A stretch of DNA of 64,000 nt from Spirochaetota bacterium (GTDB taxonomy: Bacteria > Spirochaetota > GWB1-36-13 > JAKPDD01), in NCBI GenBank assembly GCA_029552945.1, contig JAKPDD010000017.1, positions 1-64,000 of the forward strand. The letters are read 5' to 3'. The stretch's first letter is position 1; every line of letters starts with the position of its first letter. The position numbers and the translations under genes were made by a program. Positions 1 through 10,162 of this stretch are shown here, one piece after another. Under the pieces are notes generated by a model. The model had not been told where the DNA came from and searched no databases. It saw nothing but the letters and a program-made list of their open reading frames with translations.

Positions 1-2168
1 TTTCTGAAGAGCATTTTGATGTTGGAAAAATTGAGGAGATAGAGAGTGAAGAAGAATTTGATGATCTTGGTTTTGATGAAATTGAGAAAGATTATAAGAA
101 CTTGGGATTAGAAGTAGAGGATAAAAAAGTTGAAAGAGAAAGGCCATTTGATAAAAAAACTGGTGGGACTTTAAGGGAAGAAATAAAGGTTGAGAAAAAG
201 GAGGAGAAAAAAGATATTTCTGATAAACTTATTCAGTTTAATCTTAACAAACTCCCGGTTTCACTTTTAATTAGATTTAAAGAGATTATGGGTGACCCTT
301 CTGTATCACCTGCGACTAAACATGCAATAAAGAGTGAACTTAGTAAAGAGAGACTAGACTTTGATAAAATTAAGTATCTACTCGGATATGAGGAGAGAGA
401 GGCTAAAAACTTTGTTCCTGTGTTTAAGTTTGCTACTGTTTTTGTAATATTGGGAATAATTTTATCAATTTTTTATTTTGCATTACTTAAACCTTATTTG
501 AGAAACAGGTCTTTACTAATATCCGGACTTGAAGACATAAAAAATGGTAACTATGTACTTGCTAATGAAAAATTTGAGAGAGCCAGTCCATCACTGTCCT
601 GGTATAATAGATATGCTCTTGAGTTTATGAAATATAATGCTTATAAACAGGCTGAAGAAAAACTTATGGGTATAAGAGGACCTGCTTATGAAGTTATTAA
701 AAAGGGGGCAGTTGATATAGACCCTGATGACAGAGAAACAAGGCTTAATATTGCAAGAGTATTTGAAGAACAGGGTATGTATGAAAAAGTTCTTGAAAAT
801 GATGTTAATCCTAAAATGCAGTTCGATGATAGTCTTTATTATTTATACAAAAAAGACCCGGAAGACTTTAGCATAGTTGATAAAATAGGTCTTACTTATG
901 TAAAATGGGGAAATAGTTTTAGAAAAAGGACTCAGAAAATTGAAAAGTATGAAAAAGCTCAAAAAATATATACTGATTTTTATGAATCTTATAGTAAAGA
1001 ACCAGAAGTTATTTCGAGAATATTGTATACTTCAGCACTTACTGGCGATAAAGTTGAAGAGAAGTTTGATAATGTTCAGTCTCAAGGGATGTTGGAAAAA
1101 ATGCATGACCTTACACTTGCTGAGGTTGGTAATTATTTCATAAATAATGATGAATATAAAAGAACACAAAAAATAATGGAAGTTCTTAACAATATGGATA
1201 CTACTAACCCTTATGTTTATTATATTATGGGCAAGTTTTATTATAATATAGGTAACCTTAAATTAGCAGAGAAAGCACTTGTAAAAGCTGAGAGGTTTAG
1301 CTGGGAAATAGAAAACGAGATAAAGAAAAAGGTTAATGATGAGAAGAACTATTCAAATATAATGAATATGCTTGGGACTTTATATATATCCCTTGCTAAT
1401 GAGTATAAAGGAGAAAATGAAGAGAATAAAAGAAAAAGAGAAGAGTTTATAAATCTTGCATATTATCACTTTAATCAAGCTAAAAAATATGATCCAAATA
1501 ATAAAGAAACATATTATAGATATGCAAATATGATGTATGATTATTATTCGGATTATCTTAAATCATCTGAGAACTATCTTATATCTTACAACCTTTATAG
1601 GGAAGAGGAGGAAATTCCTCCTTTAGATATGTACTATAAGCTTTCAACTTCATTCTATTTTTTAGGTGATTATGATAAGTCTTTAGATTATTTAAATGAT
1701 CTTAGAATGAACCCATCTTTTAGAATAAGACCTGCTATAGAATATCTACTTGGGATGTTATATTTTAAAAAGGGACTTTTGCTTGATTCACGACAAAGGT
1801 TTGTTAATACCCAAGAATATTATAATAAAGAGATTGAATCCTATATAAGAAACCCAAATCCAATGTCTATAAGACAGAATAAAATATTGTTTTTTAACTC
1901 AATACTTTATAACAATATAGGCGTTGTATACCATCTTCTTGCTGATAGAGAAAATAATAATGATTATTATAATATAGCAAGGGTTAATTTTTATAAAGCT
2001 ATTGAACTTGCACATAGATATAATAATAAAACTATACAGGCACTAGCAAGGCTTAATCTCAATGATTCTATTTTTCAGGATAATATGAAATATGTTGAAC
2101 ACTTTAATATAAAAAGAGAACCTATTTTGTATGATTATATACCTAAATATCTTGAGGAGTATGAATGA
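1..2168 (+). CDS. TPR-repeat protein with one TM helix; 5'-truncated by the window edge
   Basis: Reading frame is open from position 3 (SEEHFDVGKIEEIESEEEF...) into the listed ORF, so the TTG at 102 is not the real start. Acidic N-terminus, TM (FATVFVILGIILSIFYFALL), then many TPR-like helices. Confidence 0.8.
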   Translation, partial: SEEHFDVGKIEEIESEEEFDDLGFDEIEKDYKNLGLEVEDKKVERERPFDKKTGGTLREEIKVEKKEEKKDISDKLIQFNLNKLPVSLLIRFKEIMGDPSVSPATKHAIKSELSKERLDFDKIKYLLGYEEREAKNFVPVFKFATVFVILGIILSIFYFALLKPYLRNRSLLISGLEDIKNGNYVLANEKFERASPSLSWYNRYALEFMKYNAYKQAEEKLMGIRGPAYEVIKKGAVDIDPDDRETRLNIARVFEEQGMYEKVLENDVNPKMQFDDSLYYLYKKDPEDFSIVDKIGLTYVKWGNSFRKRTQKIEKYEKAQKIYTDFYESYSKEPEVISRILYTSALTGDKVEEKFDNVQSQGMLEKMHDLTLAEVGNYFINNDEYKRTQKIMEVLNNMDTTNPYVYYIMGKFYYNIGNLKLAEKALVKAERFSWEIENEIKKKVNDEKNYSNIMNMLGTLYISLANEYKGENEENKRKREEFINLAYYHFNQAKKYDPNNKETYYRYANMMYDYYSDYLKSSENYLISYNLYREEEEIPPLDMYYKLSTSFYFLGDYDKSLDYLNDLRMNPSFRIRPAIEYLLGMLYFKKGLLLDSRQRFVNTQEYYNKEIESYIRNPNPMSIRQNKILFFNSILYNNIGVVYHLLADRENNNDYYNIARVNFYKAIELAHRYNNKTIQALARLNLNDSIFQDNMKYVEHFNIKREPILYDYIPKYLEEYE

Positions 2169-2914
2169 AAAAAATTTTTTTTTTAGTAGTGATAGTATTT
2201 ATATTTATTTTTATTTATTTAAGTTTTTTTATTGTTCCAAAAGGTATGATATATTACTTTGATTCAAAAATGAGGGGAAAAGATATTTATTTTGAAAAGT
2301 CAATTTTATTTTGTCCTGAGCTTGTTTTTGGGCTGGGAAACATAACGAAAATTCCTGAAATAAATAAGATATCAAAAATAATTATTTTACCTTTGCCTTA
2401 TATTGAAAATACTTTTATATCTGAACACTATAAGGTAGAGGTTTTTTATGAGGCTAAAATTTTTATTAAAAAATTTTTTAATCTTTTATATAACAAAACT
2501 CTAGATGAATTAATGAAAGAAATCCAAGATAATATAACATTAAAAATGAAAGAGGTTTTATCAAAAAACTCTTCTAATATTTCATTTAATCAAGAATCAT
2601 TTTTGTCAGAGCTCTCAAGTTTAAACAATGATAGTATGCAGGTAGAATTTAAAATTTTATATTTTCCAGATTGGCCTTCCTATATTTCGCTTGTCAATGC
2701 TTTAAACTCTTGGCTGAAAAATGATGCTAAAAAGGTTATAATAGAAGGACTTGAAAAAAAATATAGAACAAAAATTGATATTGAAAACAGGATTGATGCT
2801 TTTGATAGTTATGTCAGAAAGGCAGAGGAGTTTAATAAAAAGGTTGATAATATTAAATTAGATAGAGATCTTATTTTTAATATACTTAAGTTTTTATATA
2901 AGGAAGAGAGATGA
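2165..2914 (+). CDS. Membrane-anchored hypothetical protein (N-terminal TM)
   Basis: ATGA overlap with upstream ORF; hydrophobic N-terminus; no family recognised. Confidence 0.7.
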   Translation: MKKIFFLVVIVFIFIFIYLSFFIVPKGMIYYFDSKMRGKDIYFEKSILFCPELVFGLGNITKIPEINKISKIIILPLPYIENTFISEHYKVEVFYEAKIFIKKFFNLLYNKTLDELMKEIQDNITLKMKEVLSKNSSNISFNQESFLSELSSLNNDSMQVEFKILYFPDWPSYISLVNALNSWLKNDAKKVIIEGLEKKYRTKIDIENRIDAFDSYVRKAEEFNKKVDNIKLDRDLIFNILKFLYKEER

Positions 2915-4278
2915 AAAAAATATGGGCTAAAAAGGGTCTTTCACTTGACCCATTTATAGAAAAGTTTACTGTAGGTGATGACTATATAATAGACAGGTAC
3001 CTGGTTACCTATGATATTATGGGTTCTATTGCACACAGTAGGATGTTAAAAAAAATATCAATATTGTCAGACTCTGAGCAATATTCTATAGAGAAGGGAC
3101 TTAAAGAGATATATAAATCATATAAGATGGGTAATTTTACTATCGAGTATGAAGATGAGGATGTACATAGTAAAATTGAAAGGTTATTGATAGAAAAGAT
3201 TGGTGAATCGGGTGAGAAACTCCATACAGCAAGGAGTAGAAATGATCAGGTTCTAACAGATATAAGGTTGTATACTAAGGATAATCTACTCGATATTTTT
3301 TCTTTAATTATTGAAGTTGTTAACGAGATTGAAGGTTTTGGATTGGAGTTTTTGAATGTTCCTATGCCTGGGTATACTCATATGCAGAGAGCTATGCCTT
3401 CATCTGTTGGTCAATGGGCATTTTCTTTTGTTGAAGAGTTTATTGATTATCTTATAATTGGTCAGGCATGTTATAAGTTAAATGATGCGTCACCTTTGGG
3501 TAGTGGGGCTGGATTTGGGGTATCTATTAACATTGATAGAGAGTTTACAGCAAATGAACTTGGTTTTTCAAGGGTTCAGATAAATCCTATAGCATGTCAG
3601 AACTCACGGGGTAAAATCGAAGCTTCTGTTATTGATTTTATAAACCTTGTAGCACTTGTCTTGAATAGGATAGCTAATGACATTCTTATATTTACTACTT
3701 CTGAGTTCTCATTTTTTGAGGCAGATACAAATATAACTACAGGTTCAAGTATTATGCCACAAAAAAAGAACCTTGATGTTCTTGAACTTATACGGGGAAG
3801 AACTTCTATAATTATTTCAAACTCGATTGCTGTAAAGTCTATTATTACGAATCTTTTATCAGGTTATAACCGTGACCTTCAGGAGGTAAAAAAAATACTT
3901 GTTATATCATTTGAAATGATAAAAGACTTTTTAAAAGCAATAAAAATAGTTTTCAGTAGTATAAGACCAATAGAAGAGAATATTATTAAAGCATTTGATA
4001 AATATATTTTTGCAACAGACTATGCATACAAAAAAGTTGTTGAGGGAGTACCTTTTAGAAGAGCTTACAGAGAGGTTGGAGAGAGTCTTGATAATATACC
4101 TATTATGGATCCGAAGGAAAATATACTTTCTAAGAATCACTTGGGTGCAACAGGTAATCTTGGTATTGATATAATAAAATCTAGGAAAATTGATTTTATA
4201 GATAAATTTCTAAATATTGAAAAAGGAAAATTCACTCAAATTAAAAGGATATTGTTGGGGGATTCTTATGAAGAATAG
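2911..4278 (+). CDS. argH: Argininosuccinate lyase
   Basis: HTARSRNDQVLTDIRLY, GYTHMQRAMPSSVGQW, and GSSIMPQKKN fumarase/lyase signature; 455 aa. Confidence 0.96.
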   Translation: MKKIWAKKGLSLDPFIEKFTVGDDYIIDRYLVTYDIMGSIAHSRMLKKISILSDSEQYSIEKGLKEIYKSYKMGNFTIEYEDEDVHSKIERLLIEKIGESGEKLHTARSRNDQVLTDIRLYTKDNLLDIFSLIIEVVNEIEGFGLEFLNVPMPGYTHMQRAMPSSVGQWAFSFVEEFIDYLIIGQACYKLNDASPLGSGAGFGVSINIDREFTANELGFSRVQINPIACQNSRGKIEASVIDFINLVALVLNRIANDILIFTTSEFSFFEADTNITTGSSIMPQKKNLDVLELIRGRTSIIISNSIAVKSIITNLLSGYNRDLQEVKKILVISFEMIKDFLKAIKIVFSSIRPIEENIIKAFDKYIFATDYAYKKVVEGVPFRRAYREVGESLDNIPIMDPKENILSKNHLGATGNLGIDIIKSRKIDFIDKFLNIEKGKFTQIKRILLGDSYEE

Positions 4279-4798
4279 TTTAATTTATATATCTTTATTT
4301 TTACCATTTTTTTTGTTTTCTCAACAACAGGATAAAGGAATACCTTCAAGTATTGTGGCTAACTTACTTAATATTTATAAGACAGGTAACTTTAAACTTG
4401 GACTTGAAATAACAACCGGAAAAGAGAAAAAGGCTATTCAGGATATAATATCTCTTAAGGATAAAAACTATGGTAAATTGCCGGAGAATTTTCAGGTTTT
4501 TATAAATAGAATAGATGATCTTAGAATAATTGACGAGGTTATAAAAGATAATTATGCAATGGTTGAGGTATTATGGGTTTTAAAAATACCAGATAAAGAT
4601 GATACTTCCAGATATACGCTAAAAGCTAATCAGGTAGCGTATTTACTTGAAAAAATCAATGGTAAATGGTATATAAAAAGTTCTAAAATGATAAAAGAAC
4701 ATGTATTCTATAATTATAAGGAGTTTCAGGAGATTCAGGAAAAAGCAAAAAAATATGATGAAGAGAAAGATAAGCAAGAAAATAATAAAACTAAGTGA
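4268..4798 (+). CDS. Secreted hypothetical protein with signal peptide
   Basis: ATG at 4268 gives MKNSLIYISLFLPFFLFSQQ; listed start 4217 is inside argH. Confidence 0.65.
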   Translation: MKNSLIYISLFLPFFLFSQQQDKGIPSSIVANLLNIYKTGNFKLGLEITTGKEKKAIQDIISLKDKNYGKLPENFQVFINRIDDLRIIDEVIKDNYAMVEVLWVLKIPDKDDTSRYTLKANQVAYLLEKINGKWYIKSSKMIKEHVFYNYKEFQEIQEKAKKYDEEKDKQENNKTK

Positions 4799-4817
4799 TA
4801 ATTTTTAGGAGTTTTTA

Positions 4818-5972
4818 ATGCTTAATAACGAAGAGTGGAAAGAGCTTATAAATACAGGTATAATTTTATCTTCATATACAGAGATGGACCTTATTCTTGA
4901 TAGAGTAGTTGATGATAGTATAAGGATAATAGGCTGTGAAGGAGCAACGATTTATATAAAGAAAGGGAATCACCTTGAGTTTATGATATCTAAAAATATT
5001 ATTATTGACAAAAAGATAGGGGGATTTGAGAATAATGTTAAAAAGTTTACTGTACCTATATCAAATGAAAGTATAGCAGGGTATGTTGCTCTTAATAATG
5101 AACCTTTAATAATATCTGATGTTTACGATATACCTTCAAATAAACCATATAAGTTTTTGAAGGTTTTTGATGAAATGTATCAATACAGAACAAAGTCAAT
5201 GCTCACTCTTCCTATGAACGATAATGATAATAATGTTATTGGGGTACTTCAACTTATAAACCTTAAAGATAAAAATAATAATATTATAGAATTTGATGAG
5301 AGGAGTATGTTTGTTGCCAGGTATTTATCTTCTATTGCAGGTTCAGTTTTAAAAACAACTATTTATAATAGTTTGCTTAGAAACTCATATCTTGAGGCAA
5401 TTGAAAGGCTTGCAATAGCATCAGAGTTTAGAGACCTTGAGACATCTGCACACGTAAAGAGGATAAGTGAATATTCAGCTGTATTTGGAGAGCTTTTAGG
5501 TTTTGACAGAGAAAGAATTATAAACCTTAAGTATGCTTCTCAGATGCATGATATTGGTAAAATTGGTATACCTGATAGGATACTGCAGAAGCCTGGGCCA
5601 CTTACTGTGGATGAAAGAAAGATAATGGAAAAGCATACAATAATAGGCTATAAAATATTTGAGGGGGCGACATCTGATGTTATGAAATTATCTGCAATAA
5701 TAGCACTTACTCACCATGAAAAGTGGGATGGGACAGGTTATCCTAATGGGCTTAAGGGTAAAGATATCCCAATAGAGGGCAGGGTTGTTGCAATAGCAGA
5801 TGTTTTTGATGCACTTGTTTCAAAAAGAGTTTATAAACCAGCATTTGATATAAGTAAAGTCATTTCGATAATGAAAGAGGAGAAAGGTAAACACTTTGAT
5901 CCTGAATTATTAAATTTATTTTTTAAAAACATAAACAGGGTAGTGTCTATATATGATAAATATAGAGAATAA
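4818..5972 (+). CDS. GAF + HD-GYP domain protein (probable c-di-GMP phosphodiesterase)
   Basis: HDIGKIGIPDRIL and HHEKWDGTGYPNGLKG motifs; N-terminal GAF-like region. Confidence 0.92.
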   Translation: MLNNEEWKELINTGIILSSYTEMDLILDRVVDDSIRIIGCEGATIYIKKGNHLEFMISKNIIIDKKIGGFENNVKKFTVPISNESIAGYVALNNEPLIISDVYDIPSNKPYKFLKVFDEMYQYRTKSMLTLPMNDNDNNVIGVLQLINLKDKNNNIIEFDERSMFVARYLSSIAGSVLKTTIYNSLLRNSYLEAIERLAIASEFRDLETSAHVKRISEYSAVFGELLGFDRERIINLKYASQMHDIGKIGIPDRILQKPGPLTVDERKIMEKHTIIGYKIFEGATSDVMKLSAIIALTHHEKWDGTGYPNGLKGKDIPIEGRVVAIADVFDALVSKRVYKPAFDISKVISIMKEEKGKHFDPELLNLFFKNINRVVSIYDKYRE

Positions 5973-5984
5973 TAAGGGGGAATT

Positions 5985-6752
5985 ATGAATATTGATAAAA
6001 ATAAAGCATATATTTTATATGAAAGTGATAAACATAAGTTTATATGGCTTGGCTGGTCAGAAGGTTATGAGGAGGGAATAGTACAGACAAATCAGTATCT
6101 TATTATAAATAATAACAGGGGTATATTACTTGACCCAGGTGGGGTGCACCTTTTTTCTAAGGTTGTATCTGAGGTTACAAAATATATTGACCTTGATAAG
6201 ATTGAGTTTATATTCTATTCACACCAGGATCCAGATGTTTCTTCTGGTATATCACTATGGCTTGGCCTTACTAAGGCTAAGATTTATGTTTCTGATTTAT
6301 GGATAAGATTTTTACCCCATTTTGGTGTAGTTAATTTTGATAGAATTGTTGGTATACCATCAGGTGGTATGTCTTTGTCTTTACTTAATTCTGAACTTGT
6401 TTTTATACCTGCTCATTTTTTGCATTCAACAGGTAATTTTTCATGTTATGATACTGCATCAAAAATACTTTTTAGTGGTGATATAGGTGCAGCTGTATTT
6501 CAAAAGGATACTTATGTTTTTGTTGATGACTTTAACGAACATTTAAAGATAATGGAACCTTTTCATAAAAGATATATGGCGTCAAATATTGTTTGTAAAA
6601 AGTGGGTTTCTTTAGTTAGTAAGTATGATATAAAAATGATAGCACCACAACATGGAGCTATATTTGATAAGGAAAATGTAAAAAAGTTTTTAAACTGGCT
6701 TTCAGAATTAAAGTGTGGTGTTGATATTATAGATCAGATATATAAAGCTTGA
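5985..6752 (+). CDS. Oxygen-binding di-iron protein (ODP)-like metallo-beta-lactamase fold protein
   Basis: SHQDPDVSSG, PAHFLHSTGNF, LFSGDIGA, APQHGAIF metal-ligand motifs; no flavodoxin domain. Confidence 0.8.
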   Translation: MNIDKNKAYILYESDKHKFIWLGWSEGYEEGIVQTNQYLIINNNRGILLDPGGVHLFSKVVSEVTKYIDLDKIEFIFYSHQDPDVSSGISLWLGLTKAKIYVSDLWIRFLPHFGVVNFDRIVGIPSGGMSLSLLNSELVFIPAHFLHSTGNFSCYDTASKILFSGDIGAAVFQKDTYVFVDDFNEHLKIMEPFHKRYMASNIVCKKWVSLVSKYDIKMIAPQHGAIFDKENVKKFLNWLSELKCGVDIIDQIYKA

Positions 6753-6771
6753 TTTTAAAAGGAGGGAATAA

Positions 6772-7611
6772 TTGGATAATTTTAAAAAAGTTATTGAAAA
6801 ATTTTCTGTAAGATTTTATAAGTCACTAGTACTTGATTATATATCAACAAATACTTTTGATAGAATTATATCAGAGATAAATAATATAAGAACTTCTATA
6901 GAAACACTTGTTGCTGCTTTTGAAGAGATAAGGGTTACATCGAAAAATACTTCTGATAATGCAACAAATATTAATAATCAGATGAATTACATACTTTCAA
7001 GCAATAAGGAACTTGAAGAAAATATATCTGGTAGGGTTGATGATATAAAAGCATCATCTGAAAAGATATCAAAAATAGGTAAAGTATTTTCAGATATAAC
7101 AGAAAAGAGTAAGAAGATTAAAGGTATAACATCAAATATTCAAACTATAGCAAAGAGGACTAATGTTCTTGCAATAAACACATCTATTGAAGCATCAAAG
7201 GCAGGAAAATATGGGGTTGGTTTTTCTATTATTGCTGATGAAATAGGTAAACTTGCTCAGCAAACAGGTCTTTTTGCAAAAGATATAGAAAAAACAATAA
7301 ACGAGTTTGTATCAGCTTTTAACACTATGGCAGAATATATAAACAGTTTTTCATCTCTTATAAAGTCTTTTGAAGAGGATATAGTCAATATAAAAAACTC
7401 TTTTGATAAAAATACTAATTATATAAATATGGTTGGGGATTCTATAGCAATGATAACAAATTCTGTTAGTGAACAGTCCCAAGCAATACATGATGGTCTA
7501 AATGGCTTAAGTAAAATATTTGAAGCTGTAAGAGCTACTTCTCACATGGCTGAAGCTATAAATACTGCATATAAAGAGGTTGATAAAATACTTGATTCGG
7601 AAAAAATGTAA
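6772..7611 (+). CDS. Soluble methyl-accepting chemotaxis-type receptor (no TM)
   Basis: TTG start with GGAGGG SD; hairpin-like core IAKRTNVLAINTSIEASKAGKYGVGFSIIADEIGKLAQQT. Confidence 0.85.
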   Translation: MDNFKKVIEKFSVRFYKSLVLDYISTNTFDRIISEINNIRTSIETLVAAFEEIRVTSKNTSDNATNINNQMNYILSSNKELEENISGRVDDIKASSEKISKIGKVFSDITEKSKKIKGITSNIQTIAKRTNVLAINTSIEASKAGKYGVGFSIIADEIGKLAQQTGLFAKDIEKTINEFVSAFNTMAEYINSFSSLIKSFEEDIVNIKNSFDKNTNYINMVGDSIAMITNSVSEQSQAIHDGLNGLSKIFEAVRATSHMAEAINTAYKEVDKILDSEKM

Positions 7612-7798
7612 AACTATTATTAAACCTTGTAAAATAATTATTAAAAGATAGATATTCAATTTTTTAGCTATTAAAAATATTATTATAAAATTTATTATAA
7701 AATTTTCTTACAACAAAATCATATTTTTCTCTTGATTTTTTTAAGAAAATTATTACAATTTTATTTAGGAAGTAAAAATATAAAAAGGGTTCTTTCCA

Positions 7799-8257
7799 AT
7801 GCAAGAAAAGATAGATAACCAAAACTTTATACACCCTTTGGAGGATCTTAAAAAATATGGTCCTTTCTCTTCTTATATGGCAGATGAAAGAAGAAAAATC
7901 ATAGAGTGTTGGCTGAGTCTTAAAGCTAAAAACTTTTTTGGAAAAGTTGGCCAGCATAATGTCTATTTTGAAAAAATAACTTTTAATGGATGCAGTATGT
8001 TTTCAGTTTTCAATCCTGGTAAAATAAATGATCTAATAGACATTAATTTTTGTATTGTAAGTCTTTATTCTAAGGGTTATGATCCATTAATTCTAAAATT
8101 TAGGATAACTGAAGTCGAGTCTTTAAAAGAGGAAAATAATGTTTTTTATAAAATAGGTGCAATATTTGAAGATGTTAAAGATAAAATTAAAGATATAGAA
8201 TATATTATTACATTGCAGGATATGATTAAGAATGCATATTCTTCCATAATGATATGA
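7799..8257 (+). CDS. Hypothetical protein (possibly PilZ-like)
   Basis: 152-aa ORF; beta-rich pattern; no diagnostic motif. Confidence 0.55.
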   Translation: MQEKIDNQNFIHPLEDLKKYGPFSSYMADERRKIIECWLSLKAKNFFGKVGQHNVYFEKITFNGCSMFSVFNPGKINDLIDINFCIVSLYSKGYDPLILKFRITEVESLKEENNVFYKIGAIFEDVKDKIKDIEYIITLQDMIKNAYSSIMI

Positions 8258-8263
8258 ATTAAA

Positions 8264-8290
8264 CCCCTGCGTAATTTATATGTGCAGGGG
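8264..8290. terminator. Hairpin between convergent genes
   Basis: CCCCTGC - loop - GCAGGGG between convergent stop codons. Confidence 0.6.
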
Positions 8291-8301
8291 CATAAGTTAG
8301 T

Positions 8302-9174
8302 TTATTTTTTGAAAATTAAAGGGTATACATTACTGTTAAGTTCTTTTGCCTTCTTTTCTCCAAGCGGATAGAATCCAACCTTTTTAATAATTTCTTGTCC
8401 CTTTTTTGTTAAAGCAAATTGGAAAAACTTTTTTACCTCTTCTCTTTCAAGTCTTTTGTCTGATACATACTGGAAAAGGAACCTTGCTATAGGATACTTT
8501 GCTGTTAAAACTGCTTTTTCATCTTTTGGGCTCATATTGTTTACTGTTATTATTTTTACTTCTCCCTTTACATCACTTAAATAGCCTATACCGACATAAC
8601 CTATTCCACCTTTATCATTTTTTATTGCTTCTACTATTTGAGCATTACCATTCATACCCATCATTTTTGGTGAATAGTCTTTATTATTTAATATGTGTTC
8701 TCTGAAAAATACGTAAGTTCCAGAGTTGTTTTGTCTGCCATATAAAGATATAGGAATATTATCCCCACCAACCTCTTTCCAGTTTGTTATTTCACCTTTG
8801 TATATTGCAGCAATTTGGTCAACTGTAAGATTTTTTACTTTATTTTTTGGATTAGCTATAATAGCTATAGCATCTATTCCAAGTTTTACTTCGTATATCT
8901 TTACTCCTTTTTCTTCAGCTAACTTAATCTCTTTATCTTTCATCTCTCTTGATGAATTAGCTATATCTACAGTATTGTTTATAAGTCTTGCTATTCCAGT
9001 ACCAGAACCACCACCACCTACATTTATCTCTATTCCAGTCTCTTTTGAGAAATCTTCTGCGAGTGCTTGAGCAAGTTCAAGCATAGTGTCAGAACCTGCT
9101 ATCTCTATTGCAACCTTTTGAGCATATAGAGCAATACCAAGTATTGCTAAGACAATAAGTAATATTTTTTTCAT
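8302..9174 (-). CDS. pstS: PstS-like phosphate-binding protein
   Basis: IEIAGSDTMLELAQALAEDF, GGGGSGTGIARLINNTVDIANSSR, YGRQNNSGTYVFFREHIL. Start at 9174 (MKKILLIV) behind TCCTCC (complement of the SD). Confidence 0.92.
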   Translation of the reverse strand: MKKILLIVLAILGIALYAQKVAIEIAGSDTMLELAQALAEDFSKETGIEINVGGGGSGTGIARLINNTVDIANSSREMKDKEIKLAEEKGVKIYEVKLGIDAIAIIANPKNKVKNLTVDQIAAIYKGEITNWKEVGGDNIPISLYGRQNNSGTYVFFREHILNNKDYSPKMMGMNGNAQIVEAIKNDKGGIGYVGIGYLSDVKGEVKIITVNNMSPKDEKAVLTAKYPIARFLFQYVSDKRLEREEVKKFFQFALTKKGQEIIKKVGFYPLGEKKAKELNSNVYPLIFKK

Positions 9175-9271
9175 TTTATTTCCTCCTCTATAGTTCTTTA
9201 AAAATACCACTAAGATAAAGTTAGAATTCTATTGTTAAGGAATTGTTACGTAATTGTTAATAAATGATTAA

Positions 9272-9778
9272 TTATGATTTATTTGAGAGAATATAGTAAA
9301 ACCAATCAAATCTTTCTTTGAAATCAAGATATATTTTTTCTAATATATCTTCTTTTTTTAAGATTTTATTACCCTTAAAAAAGCCTGGACAATTTTTTAT
9401 TGTTTTTTCAAATCTTTCTCTGTTTTTAAATACTGAAACCCAGTAAGGGTATGATGTACATTGATACGGCTTAATCTCGTATATTTTACATCCTTTGAAA
9501 TAAGTGGTTTCATCCCAGAATATACAATCAAGGTTATCTTTTTCTTTAAGTGATAAAAATATATCATCTCTTTTTGTATATTTTTCTATAAACTCCTTTT
9601 TAGATATATTAATTTTTTCGCATATTCTTAAAATATCTTTCTCAAGTAAAAGTACAAATCCTGTATCTTTTCTACAACAGTTACCACAATTCTGGCAATC
9701 AAAAGAAAAATTATCCGGTATGTAAAACTCTTCACTTAGTTTATTAAAAATATTGTTAATACTATTCAATCCTTGCAA
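9272..9778 (-). CDS. YkgJ-family CxxCxxCC cysteine-cluster protein
   Basis: FDCQNCGNCCRKDTGFV ... GCKIYEIKPYQCTSYPYW. Confidence 0.85.
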   Translation of the reverse strand: MQGLNSINNIFNKLSEEFYIPDNFSFDCQNCGNCCRKDTGFVLLLEKDILRICEKINISKKEFIEKYTKRDDIFLSLKEKDNLDCIFWDETTYFKGCKIYEIKPYQCTSYPYWVSVFKNRERFEKTIKNCPGFFKGNKILKKEDILEKIYLDFKERFDWFYYILSNKS

Positions 9779-10151
9779 TATATTTATCCCTTATTATTCT
9801 AGAGTTTATTATAATTGTCATTATTAATGAAACAATAAAGACTAAACCTATTATTAAGTCATTTGATATCAATATACCTGTTATTCCTGAGAGTGTAATT
9901 GATATTATAAGCGGTATTAAAAAGAGTGAGGAGAAAGCTTTTGCCTCATTTTTTTCAGTTATATTTATATTTACTTCCTGATCTATTTTAAGTTCTTTTT
10001 CTGAATATGCTATAACTTCTCTATCATTTTTATGACACATTCTATTTATGGGGCACTTATGACATGACTCCTTTTCATCTTCTTCAATTATTTTTATTAA
10101 ATATATTTTTTTTTCTTTATTAACTAGTTTTTTAACTATACCTTTTTCCAT
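9762..10151 (-). CDS. RseC/MucC-family (SoxR-reducing system) membrane protein
   Basis: CHKCPINRMCHK cysteine motif followed by two TM segments. Confidence 0.75.
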   Translation of the reverse strand: MEKGIVKKLVNKEKKIYLIKIIEEDEKESCHKCPINRMCHKNDREVIAYSEKELKIDQEVNINITEKNEAKAFSSLFLIPLIISITLSGITGILISNDLIIGLVFIVSLIMTIIINSRIIRDKYIARIE

Positions 10152-10162
10152 TTATAGCCTTA

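Noticed and set aside
940-1143. Internal +1-frame ORF in the TPR gene
   Set aside because: Overlaps a strongly supported frame; no SD and no recognisable motif.
4217-4267. Extended start of the ORF after argH
   Set aside because: ATG 4268 begins a clear signal peptide; the extension lies within argH coding sequence.
7664-7957. 97-aa minus ORF
   Set aside because: Spans AT-rich intergenic DNA and the start of a plus gene; Lys/Phe-rich low-complexity translation.
8499-9070. Plus-strand ORFs inside pstS (and similar antisense ORFs in uvrB, pmbA, smc, trxB and pta)
   Set aside because: They lie antisense to well-supported conserved genes, show low-complexity translations and lack SD support.
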